Positions 23,606 to 28,186 of a DNA stretch of 28,186 nt are shown here, one piece after another (position 1 is the stretch's first letter; each line of letters opens with the position of its first letter). The notes below the pieces were generated by a model, which was not told where the DNA came from, did not search any database, and saw only the letters and a list, made by a program, of their open reading frames with translations. The translations under genes and the position numbers were made by a program. Origin of the DNA: a virus; the IMG/VR virus record IMGVR_UViG_3300005613_000331, positions 1 through 28,186 of that record, one strand, 5' to 3'.

Positions 23606-24394
23606 TCAAGCAAAGTGGGGGGAATTCTGGATCCAGTCGATTGGCTCTGCTTTGGGATTTCCAAGGAGACCGACTGCAGACGTCCGTCGATGTCTCAGCA
23701 TCTCCTGCCAGGCTTCGACCGTGATCGTGTATGGTCCGTCGTTGTGGGAATTGGCAGCGAGTGGATTGCCATTCCTGTCATATCCGAGGACACACATTGC
23801 ATGACCTGAGCTGGAATTTCCCGGACGGAATTTGCGGACGATTCGATCACGGGGAATCATCCCGGATCGCCAGGCGATCCCGAAGAGAATCCCGCCTCCA
23901 CCTCCTAGGAAATTCAGCGTCTCGTCGTGGTCATCCCTCGAGACTCTCCATCTCGAGGAAGCTCGATAAGGTTCTCCCGCGGCGTAGTTGTCCGCTGACA
24001 GAATCCGAGCGATGTCTCCTCGTCCCGGATAGGATCGCGGATAGCCGGTGAGCTCCTCTGGGGGGCATCCGACCTCAATCGCCAATTTGCAGGCTCGAGA
24101 GACCGTCGATCCCACTCGGGAATTCCCCAGAGATCCGTCGAGCTTCTGAGTCCCAAGGAATGCGAAGATCCGCGAAAGCTGAACCTTGACCCCTCGGACG
24201 AAGGCAAGTCGCTCCAGGACCGAAGCCATCCCATTCCCGGTGCAAGATCCGATCTGCCCCTGATTCTCGGTCTGATGCCAGTCAATCGGAACTTCTGCCG
24301 GTCGGCTGAATGACCGGAACGATTCGGGAAGCTCCTGAAGACTGGTAAAGAAGAGTCGATCTTCTGCTTCTTCATTCCAAAGGAATTCGCTCAT
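23606..24394 (-). CDS. Papain-like (C1 family) cysteine peptidase
   Basis: A 262-residue enzyme with all C1 landmarks: oxyanion Gln47 and nucleophile Cys51 in QGQIGSCTGNG, His198 in SSGHAMCVLGYD and Asn215 in LAANSHN. It has no signal peptide and no visible propeptide. It is embedded in a run of small membrane and secreted genes (ATGA overlaps), where a lysis enzyme would be expected, yet no peptidoglycan hydrolase is visible in the window. It may cleave host envelope proteins during lysis or entry, or process a virion protein. The class is certain; the target is not. Confidence 0.88.
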   Translation of the reverse strand: MSEFLWNEEAEDRLFFTSLQELPESFRSFSRPAEVPIDWHQTENQGQIGSCTGNGMASVLERLAFVRGVKVQLSRIFAFLGTQKLDGSLGNSRVGSTVSRACKLAIEVGCPPEELTGYPRSYPGRGDIARILSADNYAAGEPYRASSRWRVSRDDHDETLNFLGGGGGILFGIAWRSGMIPRDRIVRKFRPGNSSSGHAMCVLGYDRNGNPLAANSHNDGPYTITVEAWQEMLRHRRTSAVGLLGNPKAEPIDWIQNSPHFA

Positions 24395-24723
24395 TGATAC
24401 TCCCTCAGAAGTCGGGCATGGGCTGCGGGATCCCAGTTCTCATAGGAGCTCGCCTCATGCTCTGCGAGAGGCAGCATTGAGGCCTCTCGAGCTGCCTGAT
24501 TGGCTTCCGCCTCATAGTCTCGAGTCTCCTGAGCCCCTGAAAGAGCTCCCGTCTCGAGGGCTTCCGCTGTTTTCGCTCTCGCGTCTCGCCAGAGCTGCTC
24601 GTATTTGTCGAAAGCCTCGGAGACAATATCTGGCTGAGGCTGCGGGTCTGGGTCCGGCTGGAAGCCCGGCCAGAGAAGCAGCAGCCCCCCAAGGATCATG
24701 CTGAAGGATCCGAGGAGTCTCAT
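24391..24723 (-). CDS. Small membrane-anchored helical protein, spanin-like layout
   Basis: A 110-residue protein with an N-terminal hydrophobic segment (GSFSMILGGLLLLWPGF, about 5-21), a Pro/Asp repeat linker (PDPDPQPQPD) and a charged helical region rich in Ala and Glu (about 35-110). This is the general layout of inner-membrane spanins or of periplasmic linkers. Both ends overlap neighbours by ATGA. Its position directly before the cysteine peptidase supports a lysis-module role; no family match was recognised. Confidence 0.6.
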   Translation of the reverse strand: MRLLGSFSMILGGLLLLWPGFQPDPDPQPQPDIVSEAFDKYEQLWRDARAKTAEALETGALSGAQETRDYEAEANQAAREASMLPLAEHEASSYENWDPAAHARLLREYQ

Positions 24724-25046
24724 GATCCCTCCCCGGGGTCAGGAGAGGGGAGCTGTCCCTCGTTCAACCTCCGGTTTTCTCTTCTCAGGGTCTGGGCCTG
24801 AGTCAATGCCAGGAAATAGTATTCCTCTCGCTGCTCCGGAGTGGCTGATTCTGACTCAGACCGGATCCGTTGCAGATGCTCGACGAACCCGGCAGGGGCT
24901 GGGATATCACTCGACTCCTGATTGAGTCCTGAGTCAGGGCGATAGAAGACCCGACCCAGGAAGACCCCTCCAATCTGCAGGAGAGTCGGCCCAAGCAGAA
25001 GAAGGAGACCTCCTCCGATGAGAACATAGGGCAAGGCGGGACCCAT
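24720..25046 (-). CDS. Small membrane protein with a helical tail
   Basis: A 108-residue protein starting at an ATG that overlaps the previous stop as TGATG (25044-25048). An open frame extends upstream to 25148 but lies inside the previous gene. A membrane segment occupies about residues 5-30 (LPYVLIGGGLLLLLGPTLLQ), followed by a Pro-rich linker and a charged helix (ATPEQREEYYFLALTQAQTL; RRENRRLNEG). The layout is again like small phage lysis-accessory or spanin-type proteins, but not specific. Confidence 0.6.
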   Translation of the reverse strand: MGPALPYVLIGGGLLLLLGPTLLQIGGVFLGRVFYRPDSGLNQESSDIPAPAGFVEHLQRIRSESESATPEQREEYYFLALTQAQTLRRENRRLNEGQLPSPDPGEGS

Positions 25047-25426
25047 CAGTCCTCCAATCCAAAGGAGGCCCCTTTGCGGGCGAATCCCATGATAATCCTG
25101 GCAGCAACCTCCGCGATCTTCGTCAGTCGATCCGACATCAGAGCCCATGCGTATCCTCGGACCTCTGTCTTGATCCCTTCGAGGACTTTCGCTTCCAGGG
25201 TCTCGGAGTGCTTCTTGAATTCCTCATCGTCGAGCCCATCTTCTGCATCAGCAAGAATGGGGCGGAGAAAATAGGGGACCCGCGGCGCGATGACCTCTGC
25301 CAACGGGTCAAAGAGGAAGGAAGTCTCCATCTCCTCAGTGACCAGATCCCCGAAGAGATCGATCCGGGAATTGAGAGATCGGACGATCGAGGCCTTCAGC
25401 TCAGTGTCTGTCATGGAGAGACCCAT
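25046..25426 (-). CDS. Hypothetical helical protein, first gene after promoter copy 2
   Basis: A 126-residue helical protein (LNSRIDLFGDLVTEEMETSF; VLEGIKTEVRGYAWALMSD; LTKIAEVAARIIMGFARKG). It is the first gene after the second attenuated promoter; its ATG at 25426 lies three bases from the terminator hairpin and lacks a Shine-Dalgarno sequence. An alternative ATG at 25414 is also without a clear one. Its stop overlaps the next start. No family was recognised. Confidence 0.62.
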   Translation of the reverse strand: MGLSMTDTELKASIVRSLNSRIDLFGDLVTEEMETSFLFDPLAEVIAPRVPYFLRPILADAEDGLDDEEFKKHSETLEAKVLEGIKTEVRGYAWALMSDRLTKIAEVAARIIMGFARKGASFGLED

Positions 25427-25429
25427 CAG

Positions 25430-25488
25430 AAAAGCCCGGCAGGAAGCCCGGACGCATGAGAGCGGACGGAGATTCCTGCCGGGCTTTT
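25430..25488 (-). terminator. Intrinsic terminator / attenuator, copy 2
   Basis: A perfect 16-bp inverted repeat (25430-25445 with 25473-25488; core GCCCGGCAGGAA) with a 27-nt loop, ending CTTTT on the minus strand. It lies just downstream of promoter copy 2 and three bases before a start codon. The stem arms match copy 1 near 10.9 kb while the loop differs in length and sequence, which points to selection on the stem. Confidence 0.85.
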
Positions 25489-25517
25489 GGGGCCTTTTTG
25501 GCAGCGATGATGGTTAA

Positions 25518-25545
25518 ACGGTAGTGATCTGAGGCCAGATGTCAA
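25518..25545 (-). promoter_or_regulatory. Late promoter, copy 2
   Basis: On the minus strand TTGACA (25540-25545), a 16-nt spacer and TACCGT (25518-25523), with the same spacing and flanks as copy 1. It lies directly after the 25548 stop and drives the membrane-protein, fibre and packaging half of the late block. Confidence 0.75.
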
Positions 25546-25547
25546 GA

Positions 25548-25847
25548 TCAGACCGGATGGACCTCGAGGATCTGCTCGATGGTGATTCGGACCTCTGCTC
25601 TCCCCCTCCTGGTTGGAGATGCTGTCACTTGGGCTCCGCCGATGACTTCATAAGAACCCCCAAGAAGGACTTTCCTCCTTTGGGCCTGATTCGGGGGTTG
25701 CGTATCTTCATAAGGGGTTGAGACTTCCCCCGTCACGACTTCACGGGGTCCGCTGGAAATGATCTTCAGCGTCTCTCGACCAATGCGGAGGGTCTGTCCC
25801 TCTTTGAGCGTCCAGGTTGACCGGCTTTTCACAGGAAGGGATTCCAA
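25548..25847 (-). CDS. Small beta-rich protein
   Basis: A beta-rich protein: strands TWTLKEGQTLRIGRETLKII, REVVTGEVSTPYED, KVLLGGSYEVIGGAQV and RAEVRITIEQILEVHPV. The start is uncertain. TTG at 25847 has AGGAAGG nine bases upstream (99 residues); GTG at 25832 is possible; a TTG at 25922 would extend it without a Shine-Dalgarno sequence and overlap the tiny membrane ORF. No signal or membrane segment. Function unknown. Confidence 0.5.
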   Translation of the reverse strand: MESLPVKSRSTWTLKEGQTLRIGRETLKIISSGPREVVTGEVSTPYEDTQPPNQAQRRKVLLGGSYEVIGGAQVTASPTRRGRAEVRITIEQILEVHPV

Positions 25848-25890
25848 AGAGGATCGCCTTCCTGAGCGAGAGTCATCCGAGGCTGGAATC

Positions 25891-25971
25891 CTACCAGAAG
25901 ACCCAGAGAAGATATAGACCAAGGAGGATCAATCCGAGAATGAGATCTTCCCGCCTGATCCAGCTCCCCAT
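25891..25971 (-). CDS. 26-residue membrane peptide, translationally coupled
   Basis: An ATG at 25969-25971 overlaps the stop of the zinc-ribbon membrane protein gene as TGATG. It encodes MGSWIRREDLILG followed by a hydrophobic run (LILLGLYLLWVFW) and a TAG stop. The charged start plus a single hydrophobic helix fits a tiny inner-membrane peptide. The size is near chance, but the overlap and hydrophobicity make it credible. Confidence 0.45.
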   Translation of the reverse strand: MGSWIRREDLILGLILLGLYLLWVFW

Positions 25972-26162
25972 CAGCAGCGACTCCCGCAGACGGAGCACCG
26001 GAACGATCGCGGAACGAAGATCATCAGAATCCAGGGGATCAGCCAGATCCCAGCAGTGACGATTGAGAGCAGTAGATGGAGAATGTGATTCGGTGTCTGC
26101 ATCACTGCCATTCTTCGTTCTCCACAATGTTTGCATTTTCGGCTGGCTGTTCTCTGACTCAT
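25971..26162 (-). CDS. Small zinc-ribbon membrane protein, possible superinfection-exclusion type
   Basis: A 63-residue protein: residues 1-15 include CKHC, residues about 24-49 include the pattern PNHILHLLLSIVTAGIWLIP and a second membrane turn, and the end is CSVCGSRC. Two CxxC knuckles flanking a hydrophobic PNHILH...W segment are a common small phage or bacterial membrane family. The ATG at 26162 follows GAGGG with a spacing of 5. A promoter (TTCAAA-N17-TATACT) lies directly upstream, separate from the late promoters, so it may be expressed in lysogeny; a superinfection-exclusion role is inference. Confidence 0.65.
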   Translation of the reverse strand: MSQRTASRKCKHCGERRMAVMQTPNHILHLLLSIVTAGIWLIPWILMIFVPRSFRCSVCGSRC

Positions 26163-26179
26163 GGGGACCCTCAAAAAGT

Positions 26180-26208
26180 AGTATACGGATGAACACTATA
26201 CATTTGAA
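26180..26208 (-). promoter_or_regulatory. Promoter for the zinc-ribbon membrane gene
   Basis: On the minus strand TTCAAA (26203-26208), a 17-nt spacer and TATACT (26180-26185), 18 nt before the start codon. The -10 is a 5/6 match and the -35 a 4/6 match to sigma70 consensus. Confidence 0.65.
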
Positions 26209-26212
26209 CACC

Positions 26213-26408
26213 TTCGGGCTCTGTCTACTGAGAAGGAGGACGGAGAGGTCCGGACCGCAGGGGAGGACTGGCGACCTTTAACGGGGCGAGAGCCCGTTAA
26301 AGTCGCCCCTCCGGAGGACTCCTTCTCAGGAGATGCCCTTCGGACCAACGAAAACAAAAACGCGCCGGATTACTATATAACGGCGCGTTTTTGCCGGCGC
26401 TTTTTTTT
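26213..26408 (+). ncRNA. Candidate structured RNA with terminator
   Basis: Nested inverted repeats: GGGC/GCCC (26216-26219, 26335-26338); CTGAGAAGGAG with CTCCTTCTCAG (26228-26238, 26319-26329, 11 of 11); GGAGG with CCTCC (26262-26266, 26308-26312); GGCGAC with GTCGCC (26270-26275, 26302-26307); and TTTAACGGG with CCCGTTAAA (26277-26285, 26293-26301). The apical loop can form a C-GAGA-G GNRA tetraloop on the plus strand, which favours that strand. It is followed by a 12-bp hairpin (26356-26367 with 26381-26392), then CCGGCGC and T8 (to 26408). There is no coding frame with a convincing start. No clear plus-strand promoter was found, so the 5' end is approximate. Confidence 0.55.
26356..26392. 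terminator. Bidirectional terminator hairpin
   Basis: AAAAACGCGCCG pairs perfectly with CGGCGCGTTTTT across a 13-nt A/T-rich loop, giving U-tracts in both directions. An alternative pairing of GCGCCGG (26362-26368) with CCGGCGC (26394-26400) ends in T8, so two competing terminators exist on the plus strand. Confidence 0.75.
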
Positions 26409-26455
26409 CTCCGCGCAAAGTCTTCCCCCTCTGGGGCTTATGTCGACTCTCCCCA

Positions 26456-26605
26456 AAATTGCGCCGGATTGCAATCCGGCGCAATTTGAATCCGGCGCAA
26501 TTGGGCCTCTCAAGTCCCTCTGAAGCTCAATCTGTCAATGAATTTGCTGCTCTTCTGGCCTCCCTGGAAAAGGCGCCGGGTCCGGCGCAATTATCCGGCG
26601 CTTTT
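26456..26605. repeat. Cluster of GCGCCGG palindromes
   Basis: A perfect 32-bp palindrome lies at 26456-26487 (half-site AATTGCGCCGGA). The 12-mer AATTGCGCCGGA or its reverse occurs at 26457-26468, 26475-26486, 26491-26502 and 26581-26592. The 7-mer GCGCCGG in either orientation occurs eight times between 26362 and 26601. Apart from the integrase terminator at the edge, no gene explains this array. Confidence 0.85.
26573..26605 (-). terminator. Terminator overlapping the integrase stop
   Basis: GCGCCGG (26573-26579) pairs with CCGGCGC (26595-26601). On the minus strand the hairpin begins inside the AAAAAAG after the integrase stop and ends in CTTTTCC. It is a plausible end for the integrase transcript built from the same GCGCCGG unit as the neighbouring repeats. 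Confidence 0.5.
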
Positions 26606-27481
26606 TTAGGTCGCCAGTCTCTGAGCGGTTGCGAGGACCAGAGCGCGGGCTTCTGGATCCAGTCGGGAGATGAGATTAGGAATTTCATCTGGACTCGACT
26701 CCCCCGGGTGCCTTTGGAAAGACTCCGGAATCCTCACTCGTCGAGCTGCGGACTGCAAGACCCCTAAGGGGTCCACATAGTGTGACAAAATCCCGAGGCC
26801 GGATCCATGAAGAATTGCTCCGGCCTGCCCATTTGCTTTTGACCATTCCGTAACAGCAGCCTGACGGATCTTCTTGGGCGTGAATCTCGATATCTTTGCT
26901 TCCTCGCAGGTTAGGTCGATCGCTGCTCTTAGCCTCTTGATGTCGTTTTGTGATCCCGTATATGGCAATTCCGGAGCTTCTGTCATTCGGAAGGTAGCTG
27001 GGGGGAAAACGTGCGGAATCCCTGTCTTGCTGGCAACCCAGCGGATCTCCTTCTGTAGCCCCCCAGACGGGATCTCTCGCTGGAGGTCGATCGCGTCACT
27101 CGGACGGAGTCCTGTCCAGTAGGCAATCTCAAGATACTGCTTGAGCCAAAGCGGGGCGACCTCATGAGCTGCGGACAAATTATCAACCGGGGGTGGGTTG
27201 GGGTGTGGTCTCTTCCTCCGCAGTCTTTGTCCTCTCTTCAGATCAGCTCCCGTTGCATACCGGACCAAGGTGAGAACATCAGTGATTGTATTCTCTACGG
27301 TCTCGGGAGCCATTATCTCGCCTGAGAGCTTCCTGAATCGGAGGATTGTCTCGTCTGAGATTCGCAAGACGTTCAGATCAACCCCGAGAACCCGCCTAAA
27401 GCGATTCGCAGAGTAGACAAAGGTCTTCGTCCGGAGTTGCCGGTCTGCTCGATACTGGCCTGACAATTCAGTAAGAGTCAT
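26606..27481 (-). CDS. int: Tyrosine recombinase / phage integrase
   Basis: A 291-residue enzyme. N-terminal core-binding-like helices span about 1-100. Catalytic residues in the C-terminal domain: Arg126 in YWTGLRPSDA, Lys152 in VASKTG, box II as Lys203-x-x-Arg206 in TPKKIRQAAV (the usual His is Lys), His225 in ILHGSG and nucleophile Tyr235 in LSHYVDP, ten residues after the His. It is on the short side because it lacks a long arm-binding domain. GAGGAAG precedes the ATG by 8 bases. It lies next to the tRNA fragment att site, as expected for site-specific integration into the host tRNA-Met gene. Confidence 0.9.
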   Translation of the reverse strand: MTLTELSGQYRADRQLRTKTFVYSANRFRRVLGVDLNVLRISDETILRFRKLSGEIMAPETVENTITDVLTLVRYATGADLKRGQRLRRKRPHPNPPPVDNLSAAHEVAPLWLKQYLEIAYWTGLRPSDAIDLQREIPSGGLQKEIRWVASKTGIPHVFPPATFRMTEAPELPYTGSQNDIKRLRAAIDLTCEEAKISRFTPKKIRQAAVTEWSKANGQAGAILHGSGLGILSHYVDPLGVLQSAARRVRIPESFQRHPGESSPDEIPNLISRLDPEARALVLATAQRLAT

Positions 27482-27605
27482 GGAGCTTACTTCCTCAGCT
27501 CTAGCTCGACTCCATCCCCGATAACCGATCCTTCACAATCTTAATATGAAACAGGATTTGAGTAGTGTAACACGTTTCCCTTGGGGTCATTCCCCCCCCA
27601 CCCTA

Positions 27606-27655
<50 letters not shown>

Positions 27656-27662
27656 AATTCAG

Positions 27663-27699
27663 AACCCCGCGATTGCGAGAGTCGCGGTCGCGGGGTTTT
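27663..27699 (+). terminator. Terminator after the tRNA fragment
   Basis: AACCCCGCGA (27663-27672) pairs with TCGCGGGGTT (27688-27697) followed by TTTT. It lies eight bases after the tRNA fragment, so the segment shared with the host probably includes the tRNA terminator. It also shields the repressor from upstream transcription. Confidence 0.75.
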
Positions 27700-27703
27700 C
27701 ATT

Positions 27704-27724
27704 TTGACCCCTAAAACGGGTCAA
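27704..27724 (+). promoter_or_regulatory. Inverted repeat TTGACCC-N7-GGGTCAA in the repressor promoter
   Basis: Perfect 7-bp arms at 27704-27710 and 27718-27724. TTGACC can also serve as a -35 element for the repressor promoter (with AATAAT at 27729-27734 as a -10, spacer 19). It could be a second operator or simply promoter-overlapping dyad symmetry. Confidence 0.5.
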
Positions 27725-27729
27725 CGTGA

Positions 27730-27747
27730 ATAATCATATACGATTAT
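27730..27747 (+). promoter_or_regulatory. Repressor operator-like site A
   Basis: ATAATC-N6-GATTAT dyad, 21 bases before the repressor start codon. It shares the TAATC-N6-GAT pattern with sites B (28001-28018) and C (28046-28063), consistent with autoregulation by the XRE protein. Confidence 0.6.
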
Positions 27748-27767
27748 CTTGACGAGAGGGACTTGCA

Positions 27768-28004
27768 ATGCCAAACTCTGCGGCCATGACTCTTTTCGCT
27801 CAAAATACGAAACGACTCCTGAGCAAGTATGGATGGACGCAAAAGGATCTGGCCGAAGCTCTGGGGGTCCACCCCCAAAACCTCTCGCGGACGTTGAAGG
27901 GAGCTCACGGCACGTCCATAGAAATGATCGAGGAGGTTGCCAAAATCCTCGATGTTGATATCCGCGAACTCTTTGCACCGCCTGAAGATGTCCAAAGGGT
28001 CTAA
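27768..28004 (+). CDS. XRE/CI-like helix-turn-helix repressor
   Basis: A 78-residue protein with a single XRE domain: helices around NTKRLLSKYGW, then the HTH TQKDLAEALGVHPQNLSRTLKG and MIEEVAKILDVDIRELFAPP. It has no C-terminal cleavage or dimerisation domain, so it is a minimal repressor of the lambda Cro / P22 C2-fragment size. An RBS GAGAGG lies before the ATG. Operator-like dyads lie upstream and at the stop codon and 40 nt downstream. It may be the phage immunity repressor or Cro-like switch; if the tRNA fragment is attR it might instead be host-encoded. Confidence 0.83.
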   Translation: MPNSAAMTLFAQNTKRLLSKYGWTQKDLAEALGVHPQNLSRTLKGAHGTSIEMIEEVAKILDVDIRELFAPPEDVQRV

Positions 28005-28018
28005 TCTAATTTGATGAT
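28001..28018 (+). promoter_or_regulatory. Repressor operator-like site B
   Basis: CTAATCTAATTTGATGAT overlaps the repressor stop codon. It matches site C in inverse orientation at 16 of 18 positions. Confidence 0.6.
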
Positions 28019-28045
28019 TTTTCCAGAATACAGATAAAGACGACT

Positions 28046-28063
28046 ATCATCATATTTGATTAG
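28046..28063 (-). promoter_or_regulatory. Repressor operator-like site C
   Basis: On the minus strand it reads CTAATCAAATATGATGAT. A further TAATC half-site lies at 28068-28072. Sites B and C may control a divergent or early promoter in the 60-base A/T-rich gap. Confidence 0.6.
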
Positions 28064-28105
28064 TCGATAATCTCTCCGTCAGACGGGGAGCAAAACAGTA
28101 CGCGG

Positions 28106-28135
28106 CCCCGTCCGGTTTTCCTGACGGGGTTTTTT
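28106..28135 (+). terminator. Terminator downstream of the repressor
   Basis: CCCCGTC (28106-28112) pairs with GACGGGG (28123-28129) across a 10-nt loop, followed by TTTTTT. It likely ends the repressor transcript. Confidence 0.75.
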
Positions 28136-28186
28136 CGTGTCTACATCTGTCCTTCATCCTGCCTTTGAGGTCACTCCTGCTCTGAG

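Noticed and set aside
26459-26767. Plus-strand frame over the palindrome cluster
   Set aside because: It spans the inverted repeats and runs antisense into the integrase; the translation resembles no protein and there is no ribosome binding site.
28053-28186. Open minus-strand frame entering from the right edge
   Set aside because: It runs through the terminator hairpin and its translation looks non-coding; an actual gene end cannot be supported.

Overview
This window looks like most of the structural half of a temperate tailed phage or prophage. Nearly all genes lie on the minus strand and are tightly packed, mostly with ATGA or TGATG stop/start overlaps. They form one siphovirus-type late block, because a tape measure, tail tube and tail terminator are present but no sheath is seen. 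The host is not proven. A secreted protein ending in a CPGGRCP-type motif, a papain-like peptidase in the small-membrane-protein cluster and several starts without a Shine-Dalgarno sequence would fit a planctomycete-like Gram-negative host; this is a weak inference.

Layout from right to left, in the direction of late transcription. At 27.6-28.1 kb there is a 3' tRNA-Met fragment with its terminator (an att site) and a plus-strand XRE repressor flanked by operator-like sites. At 26.6-27.5 kb is a tyrosine integrase. At 26.2-26.6 kb is a non-coding stretch packed with inverted repeats, probably including a structured RNA. From 26.2 to 21.3 kb lie small membrane, secreted and zinc-ribbon proteins around a papain-like cysteine peptidase (possible lysis or envelope module). 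From 21.3 to 17.2 kb is a 1369-residue repeat-rich fibre. From 17.2 to 11.0 kb are the terminase subunits, portal, a small membrane protein and a head morphogenesis protein fused to a metallopeptidase. From 10.9 to 7.8 kb are the prohead protease/scaffold, major capsid and decoration proteins. From 7.8 to 5.3 kb are connectors, tail completion, tail terminator and tail tube. From 5.3 to 0.3 kb are the tail assembly chaperone with a -1 frameshift extension, the tape measure and tail-tip proteins. At the left edge a plus-strand winged-helix gene converges on the late block, sharing a CTAG at the two stops.

The late block is punctuated by two near-identical regulatory cassettes (about 10891-10997 and 25430-25545). 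Each has a promoter of the form TTGACA-N16-TACCGT followed within about 30 nt by a strong intrinsic terminator that abuts the start of the next gene. This suggests paired attenuators, phage RNA antitermination sites or small RNAs controlling the two halves of the late genes. It is the most promising candidate for an undescribed system here, together with the GCGCCGG palindrome cluster and structured RNA at 26.2-26.6 kb. Functions below come from motif and gene-order recognition only; no database search was possible.
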